Below are positions 12,641 to 26,577 of a stretch of 64,000 nucleotides of DNA, piece after piece (positions within the stretch are counted from its first letter, which is position 1; every line of letters starts with the position of its first letter). Origin of the DNA: Temnothorax longispinosus (Eukaryota > Arthropoda > Insecta > Hymenoptera > Formicidae); contig NC_092368.1 in NCBI RefSeq assembly GCF_030848805.1, forward strand, positions 4,064,441 through 4,128,440, written 5' to 3'. The notes beneath the pieces are model-generated. The model was not told where the DNA came from, ran no database searches, and saw only the letters and a program-made list of their open reading frames with translations. A program made the position numbers and the translations under genes.

Positions 12641-14450
12641 AGCGATCGAAACTACCATCAAAGCTGAAGTACTTATCTCTAGGATAGGAAGTAAAAAGCT
12701 TTCAATCTGAATACGCAGTTTTACTTTCAGCACCGATAACATATATTCCTCACGTATCATTCTAACTGTCCGTCACGTTCGCGTTATTGTAGAACACGTA
12801 ACTTTATCTTATCTCAGTACGCAATAACTAAGTGCTCCGATTATCTCGTATGTTACAATTATCCTTTGTTGCTATTCATCCCTGTCCGCGCTATTTCCAT
12901 ACCCGACCGCGTTTCTCGCAAAGATACGACTGACGGAGTCTATAGATATGAGAATCGAGATAATTTAACAGCGGTATACATCGAGCCTCAGTGTTATAAT
13001 CAGCGGTTAATTAAACGTACATTGGGTAATGTAACTGCCGAGCGTGACAATTAACCAAGTATACCGCGCACATCGAGTATACCCAATGCCAAAACCTAAA
13101 ATTCTCGCCGTTCGCGGCGAAGGTCGACGCAATTTATGTCGACAGCGGTCTCGGTAACTGCCGGAGTTTCGGACGCGCCCCGAGTGCGACCCCCTGACCC
13201 TACACGAACGGATGAGTTACGAGGTGGGAGGCTGCTCAATGTCGTCTTCTTCGCAAAACTTTGGAAAATCGTTAGCCCACATCCCATCTCTAATGGGAAA
13301 ACATCACGATTTAATTTTTAATAGAACTTACTTCGTAAAAGTCGATTAAAAGACGAAAATAAAATTATCGAATAACTCAGTGACAAAGCAACATTAATTG
13401 TAGCATTGTCATAAATATAAGTTTATTTATACAATGCTGTTATAAAACAATATAATTTTTTTTTAACATTATGATATCATTAAAAAGGAAGATGATCATT
13501 TTTTGTTGTTTTTATTTATACCTAAATAAAAGGCAAGCTTTACTAAAAACCTTGAAAAAAAACCAAGCAAAACCTACTCTCTCTCGGCTGCGGCGACTAA
13601 AATCTGAGAACCTGCAGCGCAATCAGCGATAAGCAAAGTGACTCGTTACTGACGAATTTTTACCGATTTCGTCACGGATAAGCAAATTCCCGCACAGCAG
13701 TGGTAGCGATAATACTCACATAATTTGTTCGGAATAACGCGTGTTCTCGACAAACGATTTTGCGGACGGTTATTTATTGCGCGTGGGAGAACTCGAGGAT
13801 ATAAGGATCCGCTAAAAAAAAATGCTGAAGCAAAAGGCGAAGTGAAACTTTCCTCTCCGGAAGAGAAGTACAGCGGGAATTACGTACATTATTACGAGTC
13901 GAAATGTCAGTATTGTGCCAAACGACCCACGCGGTCTTGTAGCTGAAATTGGACGGGACGACGGCGGTTAAAAGGGCTCGTTATTTTCATAATAACATCT
14001 CGTCGCGCGTGCATGCACGTCACGAGGGGGTTGCGACGATTTTAACAGGGTACTGAAAAAAAAACTCGTTACACGCTCCGACGATTTCTCTAACGCTGTT
14101 ACATTCGATTAATTTGAGATGTAAATGTTGTTTTCATGCGGAATAATATTTGGTGGTGGCACCGCGCGCGCGATACCGGACGTTACGTTACGCGAAATTG
14201 CGTTGCTTTCCCGCAAATTGCGTTGCGATGCGGTGCGACGTTTTTACAACGTATATTCCATTGACTGCCTCAGTTTCAGCAAATTACCATGTTGCTCCCG
14301 AAATGCACTTCCCATTGCGATTCCAGCCCGTTGCAATGGGTTGAGAAACGCTGCGTGTGTCAGAATCGTAAAGTATCGTACCGCAAAACTGCAACGCTGC
14401 TTTTTGCCGGCTTTATCTCCCGCGTTTGCGACAGATCGGTTTAAGGTGTC

Positions 14451-14470
14451 CGCCGTCGCCGCCGCCGCCG
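14451..14470. repeat. Imperfect GCC/CCG trinucleotide repeat
   Basis: Short run of CCG units with one interruption; reads as alanines in one frame of the plus strand. Confidence 0.8.
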
Positions 14471-14603
14471 TAACTATACAATATCCCGGCTAATACTTGC
14501 GCAAGACTTACGGCCCAATTACCACAGTGAGCGAATATTTCTCGGATGGGAGGCGCAAAGGCGCACGGCGGGCGCGGCGCACTGATACCGCTCGATCTGT
14601 CAT

Positions 14604-14623
14604 CGCGGCGCGGCGCGGCGCGG
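14604..14623. repeat. (GCGGC)n pentanucleotide repeat
   Basis: About four near-perfect tandem GCGGC units in the most GC-rich part of this region. Confidence 0.8.
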
Positions 14624-17600
14624 TGAGGAGACGGTGGCTGAAATTTCCGCGGTGGAGCCCTGTTTTAATGAGAGCAGAGTTTTGCGTTTTATGCCGTCGG
14701 AATTACACGGTGCATGCCTCCCCCTCCGCGTGCACACCCGACAACGCACAAAACCCCGCGCCGAGCATTACGCTGACTGTCGATTTTGCTCGCTCGATCG
14801 ATCGAACGCGGCCGTTCGAATAATTGCAATTTCACCCTCGCGTGGTAGGTGCAAATCACGACTGTTCTGCAACAAGTAGTTATCAACGGCATTGAGTTTC
14901 TTGCGTTACCCTCGACGGGTTACACGACCGCGTCGCAGTAAAAAAGGAATAAAAGTCGTGGCAAGTTAATGAAGGAAAAACGATGAACGTGTGGCCGAGG
15001 ACTTACTTAATGCGGCTCTCCGCCGATGGGAAATTTCTATAATGAACAAATGGGAGAAATTTTGAAATGTTAAGCACGGCGAGCACCGCCTCATACACAC
15101 GCGTTTCCCGCGTATACAGCTGCACTTAGCTCCATAATTCTAATTGAGTACTCACGCGAACGTAAAGCCCGACGTGCCGCGTGTATTTCCGAGACGATTA
15201 GGAGTGTAATAAGAACCAAAATTATCAAACGGCATGCCACATTCGCCTCCGCATTATTACGGGACATTCGAGTTTTATTTGAGGCACTCGCGGAGCGCTA
15301 GTAGCGAGGTAATTCACTTTTCAATCGCCGCATCGGGCTTATATTATGATCTTGAAATGGGCTTAAGTAAAATTGCGCAACACCTTGCTTTCGCACCAGT
15401 GAAAGCGCGCGAGCACGAAAAGGTAATGAAGTCACGTATTGTACAACAAACGCGCGGAGGGTTTCCACGCGCGGTTTCCTTACTCGACATTAGTAATTTT
15501 GTACCGACGCCGGGATAGCCCGAGACGTCGGCCGAGATAGACATTTCGAATCGTCGTTCGCGGAAAGATGCAATAAAGTTCCCAGACGTGGAGCACACTT
15601 TACGCTGGTTAGCGGTTAAGTACCCGGCACGTAAGAAAGACCCGTTATGTAAGTCCGTTCGCGATTAGTGCGCTATGCATACGAATTAACGCGCGCAGCA
15701 TCCGTAGTATCATATTCGCTCTGCAGTCGTTTCCCCTCGCGACCAGATGTTTTCCGAGCGTTCGTGAAAAATTTGTCGTGAAAAAAGTTTCAAGAGCTAC
15801 GCGTATAGCAGTAACACTCTCCTTAAAACTTTGCCAATTTATTCGTGATCGAATCTCTTCACGCGCAGCGACTTTTTCCGCGTCAGGGAATCGCGTGCGG
15901 GATTTTGATAGGTCACCGTATATTCCGCGCAACCCTCCGATTCGATTCTGGATGCTCCTCTGTTTTACTTGGAACAGTTATGGGAACCAGGTCGCGCGGG
16001 GATAGTTACACAACCGTTTGATGGGCGAGGCTCGGGTTCGGAGCAACCACGGTGAAAGTGAAAGATTCTACTCCTTGGCGGCGACTGCGCGATACATCCT
16101 TTCAAACGATTGTCGATTAGTGCCGGTCGACGTACACCGATTTTATATATACATATAAGACGCCCACCACCTTGACACCGATCAACGCTTTTCCTCCGAT
16201 CGCTCGGCGCGTTCGAGCATCTCGTTAAGATCACGTGCAATTTTCTGCACGTATGTGTAGGTTTGACATCAAGGTACTTAGAATCTATCAGGACAGCGGA
16301 GCTAATGCGTCGATTTTCCGTGTAATTTTCATATTAAAAATTGAAAATTGCCTGCCTTCATAAATATCGCGTAATTTGATAAATCTGTAAGTGCCGCGTT
16401 CAGAGATCACGCTGGTCACGAGAGTAAGAAGAGAGGATTGCGAGGATCGCCTCCTCGGCTTAATATGGTCCGCCGTAATTCCGCCGTTTCCGCTGTAGTC
16501 CGGCAAAAGTGTTCGGAATATGCCTCACTTTGTCTTCGTTAACTCGAAAGGCTTAGCAGAAAAATGCATAGGATCTTCGCTCGCGGCAGTGACCGATCCG
16601 CGAAACGGCATCCGACGGCATTGCGGCAGATGCATTGCGTCGGACCGAGCAGGATGTTGAAAACCCAACACGGAGGCTGTTACTTCTCTCTTTCTCTCTC
16701 TCTACCGTTGGGTCAGACCGGGTCGACATTGCACGAGCATTCTGCACGCTCCTCACATATGAACGCATCTTACATCGTATCTCGACTAACTTTCACGCTG
16801 GGGATCGCGCCGACCGGAGAAAAGTTATGCTTCTGACACGTACGTAACGTAACGAGAATATCTACCCGCTCGTCTCACTATTTTACTTATACGAGCAACA
16901 GATATGCATGACACTTACCAAAATCAAACATACGAATTCGAAATATCAATTTGATTGTTATTCAGTAATTTTTGTACATAAGATATTATTTAAATTAATA
17001 AGTGCGCTATTAAATTATAGAATAATTTTGTCATGTTCATTTATTTCCACTCAAACAAATTCAAATAAAAAATAATTTTATCAGCAAACTATTAATAAAA
17101 AGGGACTAGAGGGTTAAAGGGTTAAGGATTGCGTGCTATGTGGGTGGCGGAACGAGCGGCCGTACGGAGGATCGACGCGCGATTAAATAAACGACGATTT
17201 TATTGGCTCCGTCGGCCGGAGTTATATCCCGGATAGAGAGAACCGGAGTGTTAACTACGATGTACCGTGGATAACCTAACCGGGCGAGCATGCAGGCCGC
17301 TCATCTACGTACGCGTGTAGCAAGTGGGTAGACCCCAGTCGTGAGATAGGCCGGTTTGTCGCACGTGCGACCGTGGGATCGTACAAGCGGAGCAACGGCA
17401 GCATCCCTGTTATTTACTGCCGGCTACCTTCTGTCCCTCGGGATACCGGCAGTAATTAAGAACGGCTGTCGAGCAATGCTTTACCAAGAAACGACGAAAC
17501 TACGAATATACAACGCACCGTGCCCCCTCGCCACTTGGAAATTAATAATACCTATATCTGCCTACTTCCTTCTCTACCTGCTTATACCGCGGAAGAATTA

Positions 17601-17895
17601 CCATAAAAAATCTTCACTTATTTTCTAATAAATATTTTATAATTTTCGGATGTAAACCCTTTTGTAAACCTCGATTTTTGTCAAATTCTTTTTTATTATA
17701 TATCTCCACAATTATTCGTAAATGTTTCGTATTGTTGACAAAATAGTCACCAAGCAAGAACTCTGGAAGTTATCAGGTAATAACGATACTGGCATTTTCT
17801 TGTTCCTACCTTCTTGACTGGGCGGTAAACATTATTTTGGAACGTGCCCAGAATCGGTCGGTTAATTGCGGCTCTTGCACTTAAGATCGCCGATA

Positions 17896-17915
17896 ACGAT
17901 CGGGGACGATCGGGG
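17896..17915. repeat. 10-bp direct tandem duplication
   Basis: The decamer ACGATCGGGG occurs twice in direct contact. Such short duplications usually arise by replication slippage. Confidence 0.85.
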
Positions 17916-20900
17916 TCCGGATAAACGCATGCCCACCCGAGTTGTGCTTATCCCATGCGCCGTCTTGATATAACATTATTAGGAATAATAAGTAACTTAA
18001 TTTCGCCGAATGGCGTGCCGCTGTGCGTCTATACCGCCATTAGCCGTATGTAACATCGGCGCGGGCAATTATGGCGAACGGCTCGATCGACCTGCCGTAA
18101 CATCGTTTAAATTCAAACATCGATCGTCTTGTTCGTGAACGGTATGGAATTACCGCGCGTTTCTCAAGTGCGGTAGCAGAGCGCAGGACTTCACTAACCA
18201 TTATTATTCGCGAAGCTATAATTTTTCCTTCAGATAATGAAATATTATTTAAGAGAACCGGTATTCTTCGCGAGGACGATTCATGCGTGTGTCAGCACGG
18301 AAAACATTTCTAACATACCAAATCAACAACTCGCCACATTCAGTACAGAGATGTTAATAATTATGCAAAATTGAATTTAAAAGGTATATAAAATTAATAT
18401 TTTCCATAATTGAGAGGATATAGTTATATCCCCTCTTTTTCTTTCTTATCTATATGTTTCTATATTTTCTTTTAGAATTTTTACAAACAAATCCTTTTTT
18501 CTCATTCCTCAAATTATTTTTAATATCATAATCCCGAGCGTAACTGTCTTTTACTCGTACAAATTGAAAAATTCTTAACAAATAATAGATATAATTCGAA
18601 GAGAAAACAATTCTAGACCTATGATCAAGAACCTTCTCACTTTGAGCGTGGAAATACGCGCATATACTTTCCAATTCACTCTGTGTCCGGATACGTTCCG
18701 CTTTCGGACGTAAGTAAATGCAAATCTGACACGAGCTGTCGCCTTTAATCCACTCTATAGAGACTGGACGATACTGTTTACCATCGGCCTTACATCCAGT
18801 TTCGTTTCATGGCTATACTCACCGGCTCTCCACGTTAATCGTCTGCATAGTTGTGCGCGCTTGGGCATCTATGGTCTACGATAATTAGACAATCAACAGG
18901 GATCAGAGGGGAACGATGGTGCGCCGTTCGAACGACCCGCGCGCGCACACTATCCGCACTAAAACGCCGGAGTAAAATTAAAGCCCCCGCTTTTGGTGGC
19001 AGTCACGGCAGGAAAGGGGGGAGGGGATTTATGCTTTACTGCCCTTTACTGCCCTGTGCTGGACCCGTAGCTACTGCCCGCGGCATACCAGCGGTGGTTC
19101 TCAAGCTGGCTGAATTACAAAAAATCAGCCGCACATTTTGTCCTCGAAACATTTATCTCCAAACGGGGATAAGATAAGTTACGAAATTGGACACGATGCG
19201 CAAGTATCTTGCATCACGCCCGCGTGACACTTTACGGCTTGCGGTTTCTTCTGCGGTTCCGCGACGAGAGAGGCGGAATTTCGGACGTAGTAAAAACGAA
19301 ACAGCCGTCTAGAACAATATTAAATCACTGGATCTATCAACTGTCTGCGAAATGTACATCTACATCCCGACAATTCGTATAAAATCTTTGAAAAACTTAA
19401 TTAATTTCTCTGCTTAATGGGTTTTCTCTGAAGAGAAAGAAAAATTCTTGTCTCTCAAGTGTTTAACGAAATTTCAGAATAATAACGCAAACTTTCGGAA
19501 TAACGGAGAATTGTTTGCAAGCCTAGTTTCTTTGCAGCAGTATGTGGATTGCCGTTTTCAAGCTTGAAAATGAAATTGGGAGACACTGAGCAGGGGACCC
19601 TTGCGATGAGTATTACGTTACGACGCCTCCTGCGGATGTGACCGGGGCTGTTTGTCGGGCGAGCCATGCAGCCCCTCGTCACTCCTGACCTTAAAGTACG
19701 CGAAACGCACTCGGACTAGTTGTGTTAACTGTCGGAAGGTGGTTCAATTGAACGGGATTACGAAAGGAGATGGACACGCGATGCCGAGCCCGTTTAGCAA
19801 TAGTAATCCGAGACTATCCAACGGTCGGGATCCCCAGAGTCCGCAAGATCCCGTCGTATTCGACGTCAAATGTACGAAAGATAAGGGGGAATAGGCAATT
19901 TATCGCCGAGTGGATTATTGCCAAAGAAATATTACGTAGAAGACAAACAATATACTGAAGCAAAAATGTAGGCAGAATACAATGTATAAAATTCTTTCGC
20001 GTCTTATACGAAATATTATAATCGTATTTCTAATTGGAGCAGTATTCAAGAAACAATTTAATGCAGCACATTATATACTTCGTTAAACATTCGTTCACAA
20101 TTTCGTCGGAGTTGTTAAAAGAATTGATTACATCAATCAAATCGTTTTGTCAATTCTACAGTTGAATAGGAGATCTAAAGGAAAAGGAGGAATATTGCAA
20201 AATCTGTCATAAGCGAAGAATTGTTCTGATCTCGATTTCTGGGCTACGGCAACTAGAAGATCGAGGTAAAACACCGGCGGACGCTCGTGCGGCAATCAAA
20301 CGACATCCGACATTCGTAAACCTGGGAGGCAGCGCCTTGTAACTAGTCATTACGACGAATTCCCTTAGGTAATTTCTCCCGTTCGAGGCCGACCCGGTTT
20401 TAGAAAGTATCGGGGAAAGGAGAGTCGTAAAAAAGACGGCGCGCGGGTAAATGATTCATAACGCGCTCGACTTCCTCCGTCAAAGGGGCCGGCGTTTATT
20501 CGATCGATAAATAATATTGGCAATTATTACGGTTAAACTTTAACAACAAAGTCTATCGCGCGCGGCGGTCTCGTCTCCTCCTCTGTCGTTTTACGTTTTC
20601 GATGATCACCGATTACCGATTAGGCTAGTAATTATTTCCGCGCGCCGACCGATCTCAGCCTGGTGCGTTCGCTTCTTCATCTTCTCGGGAAGGAAACGGC
20701 TCGATTACCGTATAGCGATTTAACCGCAGCACAAGGTGCATCACTGAATAATAGAGACTCATCAGTGAATGACTGTGGAATCTATGTTTATATCTATGCT
20801 TATCTGTGATTACGCAAAGTAATATTAAGTTGTTTTTTTTCCCAGAAATGCAAATATGATGCTATCATGATGCAGTTTTAAACGTTTTACACTCATAAAT

Positions 20901-21543
20901 TAAAGCGATCGTTTATTCATCGATGAGGTTCGTTCTCCGCTGAGTTCGTTACTTTTAATATACTTTTTTCACCGCTGAGAGATATACAGTGAAACGATAC
21001 ATATGCTTTTATCGGGTACGTCAGTTGGTGATAAATCACCATTGCGTTGGCGAAATAGTTGTTGCCCCCGACAGCAATGGCAATTTTCGAAATAACTTAG
21101 CGCGAGATAATAAATTGCATACTGCGCATCTGTGCATCTGTTCCGCGTGATGCGTAACTCCAACGCCCGACACGGCGCTGCAGAATGCAGCCCTCAGGCG
21201 TGTATCCCAAGTATTCAACCAGTTACATTTAATTTTAGAATATAATTTTTTATAAACTAATCTACAATGCACGTTCTATTGTATCATTTGACAAAAATCC
21301 TTTCTTCTGCGATAATTATGTAGACTATACTAATGTAGAAATTCTATATAGGTATATTCAAAGCTATAGTGCGAAGATCAACGTTCTTAGATTTCTATAC
21401 GATTATAAAAATTGCAGTAACATTAACGATTCGATCGAGCAGTCCGAGCGATCGCGCCAGTCGTTCGTTCCGTAGAAAATCTCACGCGAGTTTCACGCAA
21501 TGATAAGTCGTTCGCGATTCTCGCTAGTTTCATCGGCGACGGA

Positions 21544-21562
21544 CGAGCGAGCGAGCGAGCGA
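21544..21562. repeat. (CGAG)n tetranucleotide repeat
   Basis: Between four and five perfect CGAG units. Confidence 0.9.
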
Positions 21563-24341
21563 ACGAGCCGATTCCGGTGAACCGGGAGAAGAGCCGGGGC
21601 TTGCGGAGGTCTCGGCAGGAAAGATGGCTACGATCGTAAATCTCTGCCTCGGCGGAACTGGTTATACAAAATAGGCTCCGCTCCCGGGAGTTATACCTGC
21701 CTACTCCGAATGCAAACTTCTTCACCGAACGCGCGCGAACCGCACGAATCCGCTCCCCGACTCGACGCTCCAACGAGGACCGTTTCCACTGATACACGAC
21801 CGTGCTCTCGATTCCCGCCGAGATATCTCCCGTTCCGCTTATCCTCGCCGATGCACAAGTACGTCTGCCCGTCGTTCTCGAGTGACCGAATCCTCGAGAA
21901 ATTGGGAGGCTCCCTCGTTTCACCGAGGTTTATTGGCTAAGTTAGCTCTTTCTCTTTCTCGCGATACGAATCAATTATTCGAAATATTTAAAACTTATTT
22001 CAAAATACCTTGAATATAAAAAAAACTCAAACTAATGTTCCTAATATCGCTGATATAATTACACGCACAAAATGTGTGCTATATTTTGACACGTTCCACG
22101 ACAAAATATGAGATGGCTGAGCTTGGATATACGACAGAAATAGTCGAGAAATATTATGGTTTCACAAAATGAACGAGATGCGTCTCCTTACACTGATAAA
22201 ACGAGAAGTCACAGGCGATTAGCGGCGCCGTTCTAATAACACGAAAAATTCTGAAATGAGCTATCGTGACAGTTATCTATTACGCCATATTACTCGTCGG
22301 TGGGGTTAAAAATACACGCGAGGGAGGAACGCGGTGATGTAAAGGCGACGCGCGACGAGCCTTGTAAATAATCTGCGGCGCATGAGAGCGGTATCCCCTT
22401 GAAAGATCGGTGCCGGTTAGAAACGGCAATGGCAAGCGGAAAAACGCCGCTCCGGCGATTTCGTCGAAGAGATCCGTCCGTCGTCGTCGGAGTTCTTCCG
22501 CGTCGAGACGCGGTAAGAGAGACGCGAGTCCGAGCGCCGTGGCGCCAGCGTTCCAATTAGAGTGCGTCTTCGTGGCGAACGTATGTACAGGGCCGCATTT
22601 CAGACAGACAACGCTCAAGGCCTATGTAATCGGTTGATAGATTAACCGATAGTAATATATATTTATCATATTATAAAAAAAGCTCGATTACAGAAAAAGT
22701 GACAAATACCTCGATCTATCAGAGAGATGACAATACGCTTCCATTAATATTGATATTACCGTGAACAATTTAGAAACTAGCTTTATTCATTTCTAAGTAA
22801 CTCAAGTATCATTTAGCAATTATGGACCTATCGCATATTTGAAAAACTCAACTTTGCGTCTATAATCTATAAGCATGTCCCTTTGTATGACCTTATATAT
22901 AAGTCCAGCGCTGCTTGTATAGGTACCGTTAAGCTCTTCTCACGACGACGACGCGGGAACGCGGCTCGTTCGTCGCGGACGAGACGTGGTGCCGATGATG
23001 AGAATCTAACGGGCGCTGCCGCGGCCGCCGCAGCTTCTCTAATCGCGACGAACATTAAGCCGGGCATTAGAAGCCACTTCGCGCGTCTCTTTGAGCTCTT
23101 CTTTGAACTCGCTGAATGGCGAGGCGCGTGGATGATCGTAAATAAAGGCGTTTCGAGCGTTTTGATTCGAGCAGAACGTCAGGCATCATTTCCCGAATAC
23201 AGAGACTCGGTGGGAGTAATGGAGAGATACTATGCTGTGACAAAAAAAACGTGAGGAACGACAACCATTTTTAACTCGACGACTTTCCAGCGACATCCAT
23301 TAACTAATGGAATTTAGATAATTCGAAACTCGTATAGACGCTGATGATGCTTGTAGAAGAATAAAAAAAGAATATTTTCTTTTTTCAATTATCAATATTA
23401 TTTCTATAATATTTAAACAAGTGGCATTTATATTTTCATCAAAATATTTATTTATTGCGCAAATCCTTTAATTAGCAACATACCAAACAATCATGTGGAA
23501 TCATTGAACAATGATTTTATAATCATTTCGCGAAGATTATTTCCAAGAGAATGAGGTTCTAAAAAAATAGAATTCTTTCCTTAAGTTTTATATAAATATT
23601 ATAAATAATCTTGTTGTTTCTCCTTCCGATGCAGTTCAATCATTTAACGATCAAAAGACGGTATAAATTGTCATGGATCTTTACATAGAAAAATAGATAT
23701 TATGAGATGTGAATTATTTTACTATGCGTTTTCCCGATTTTATCTATAGCTAGAACAAGTGATATCGCTAATAGTTTGTTAGCATGATAATGCGAACAAA
23801 TACGTGCTCGTCTTCGAACAGACGCGGGCTAGATATGCAGCATCTCGACGTCTTCTTTCGTTCCCTTAATAACTGCTACCATTGTCAATCCATCAAACTG
23901 ATATCGAAGCGTCAGATACACTGTACGTGCTGCACGAATGAATCAGCGGATATACCAAGGGATGTACGTTACTTCGTAAAACTCTATTTTATTGTGTAGA
24001 GAAACTAAATTTAATTTCAAAAAAAATCACAGAACATCGGCGAGTTTTCGAATCTTGTATAAAAAGTTGTTCCATGAGTTTTTGATGACACGTTTTCCCA
24101 TAATCTTAATCTAGTAGGACGAATAGGCACGTCAAGCGACCAAGGAGGCATTAGTCTAAATAACACCGCGATGGAAGCCTGTACGTGTCGAACGAACCGG
24201 TCCGTACTTTAACGGTGAAACCTTTCCAGGGATCAATCATCATTATTTCGTTGCGTTCGAACACCTACGCGTCCGCCGGCAGTCTACTTTATTGCGACTA
24301 GGTTGCGATTGCACGGCAGACGGCGTAAAAAATTCACCGGC

Positions 24342-24370
24342 ATAATAATAACGATAATAATAACAATACA
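24342..24370. repeat. Imperfect AAT-type trinucleotide repeat
   Basis: Runs of ATA/AAT units interrupted by ACG and ACA, consistent with an ageing microsatellite. Confidence 0.8.
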
Positions 24371-25180
24371 ATACACATTATCCTCCGGGCTCAAGTCCTA
24401 TTTGAGCAACGGCAAAACATATAATACGATACTGTGAATACCGTGCCGCGGTCATTAATTATGAATTATGAATGGTATGGGGGTTACTCATAAAGAATTA
24501 ACACTTTCGCTCCCAACGTGTACAACCAGCCGTTGTGCGAACGAAAGTGAAAGCGTCGAGTTTCCACGAAAAGCAATTCACATGAACCATCTTTTGATAT
24601 GTTAAATGATCGAATTGCTGCGATCAGAAGAAGAGCGAGAACGTGATATTATTTGCATAAAACTTAGGGAGAGAAGTCTCTTTGAATAGAGCCTCAGCCT
24701 TTCACGCAATAATCTTCACGAGCTTCGATAATTGTTCGGTATATACCTAATAATTAATGAATTTATTTTGTGACATTTAGAATATCCTGTGCCATTCAAT
24801 TGCAAAAGAGTTTTAATTGTTTGGTAATATTTCTCAACCGGTTGTATTCATTCTACTCTCACCACAAGACAATATTATCAATAAAAATCAAAACATCGCA
24901 GCTTGTTCCGTGAAAAAGGTAAATGAGGTGGATAGGCTTATTCCAAGCACCGATATAATCAGTGACGATCGATGACAATTGAAGGCTATCTGAAAACTCT
25001 CCGGGTTCTCCAGCCATCTGGATTTTCGCTTCGGCACGAGCGAAGCAATTGCGAAAGCTCTATTGTTCGACCATCGAAAAATTTCTGACAACGTGGTCGT
25101 GTCTGTCGCGGGACAATACGAACGTGATTCGACGAAGAAATCCATTCGCGAATAAAAAGTGTTGGAGAAAGAGGGTACAC

Positions 25181-25210
25181 AGAAAAAGAGAAAGAGAGAG
25201 AGAGAAGGAA
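25181..25210. repeat. GA-rich purine tract
   Basis: Purine-only run with a core of about six GA units at 25194-25205. Confidence 0.85.
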
Positions 25211-26577
25211 GAACGACGATAATCAGCGATGACAGATCGCGCGAATGATCGACGCGACGTGGAATTATGAAGACGCTCCGCGATTTGCGACGTCGTCGTC
25301 GAGGCAATTTCTACCGCAAGGTAGCTGTTTATCTCGAAATTGCTATAATTCCTGGTGCGGCGTGGTATCGGAAAAACGACGCTCTGTCGCCGCGCGCTAA
25401 TGCCTCAATCAAGAACCTGAAAAATCGCAATGGGGAAGAAAGACGCAGTAGCACCTGCTGCGTTCATATTATTTGTATTCCTTATATCTTATATCTCCGA
25501 CAGCATTAATAACATGCTGCTCATGATATATACGGAGTGTCCCAGAACTGATGCAACTTCTCGGAATCGATGCAACTAAGGAATCATAACCGACAAGAGA
25601 AGAGATTGAAAAATGTTGTGTGAAATATTATCCATATTAAGATATGTATCAAGTATTCGTCGACCTCATGCAATAAATTTTGAAATAAAATTATGTTTAA
25701 ATATGTAATTAATTTTTATTTTATCGTTGCTGCTCTTTGGCGACAGATTCTCGATTATTCGCTACGTAGCATTTCAGTTCGAACTGAACAGGGGAAATAA
25801 CGGTAGCTAATGCAAAACGATACCGACGCAGATCCGATCGCGTATATAGGAGATGCGAAATTTTGATTTACCCCCATATGCCCGGCCGCAACCCCTCGCT
25901 TTGTTAGGGAAGCCGACACGCGTGACAGGAATGCACGTGGCGTGTTACCGTCGGAATTTCATGTCGAATCGTTTGCATCAGCAGCAGCGACGCGCTATAT
26001 ATCCCCTTTCTTCGAAACAGCCAGTAAAGCACGAACCCGCGATCGTTCAAAACTCCGACCGTGAGCACCCTTCTGTCCGAAATCCCTGAAATCTCCGTGG
26101 CTCAGCATTCCGGCCGTTTAACAGCGTGGGGGAGCGACCCGAATTTTTATCTAGTCGATTTGCATGTTTTAATATGCATTCCCCGTTTATCGGTAATATA
26201 AATACCAGATTCGCTTAAGCGGGCATTTCCGGCGACGACAATTAAGTCCGAAAGTGCGCCCAAGCCTGCCAATTTGCATTTCGTGCTATACACAGCGAGC
26301 GGATTAATTGGGGGAGCTTGATGGAATTACGGCGTAACGAAGAACGGATGGATTATCCGATGGTCTCTTTCGTCAGATATATAAATCAAATGATATTGAC
26401 TACTCGACACAAGTATTTCGCAAACTAATGTATAAATCAAATAATTAGTTGATTAAACGACTTACAAGACAAGTAATATGATATTGTTATACATGTATAT
26501 ATACTGACAATAGCAAATCCTAATTTGGTTTCAAGTATTAGACTTCTATGTAAAATCAAATTTAAAAAATAAGTATT

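Larger units (their letters stand above)
12641..17895. other. Long noncoding stretch, no recognised gene
   Basis: AT-rich DNA to about 13560, then mixed DNA with GC-rich patches, the strongest at about 14400-14830. Open frames of up to 122 codons occur in the GC-rich part on both strands without recognisable motifs. A CT-rich tract lies at about 16684-16702. From about 16900 to 17100 the DNA is strongly AT-rich with nothing identifiable. Confidence 0.4.
17916..26577. other. Long noncoding stretch, no recognised gene
   Basis: Mosaic of AT-rich DNA and GC-rich patches (about 18850-19080, 21430-21900, 22290-22560, 22930-23060). The longest frames (21423-21923 minus, 166 codons; 24888-25307 minus, 139 codons) are Arg- or Ser-rich with no recognised motif and overlap frames on the other strand. 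An 80-codon plus-strand frame at 19652-19894 looks slightly more protein-like but has no identifiable homology. An imperfect AT/CG hairpin lies near 22629-22650. Confidence 0.4.
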
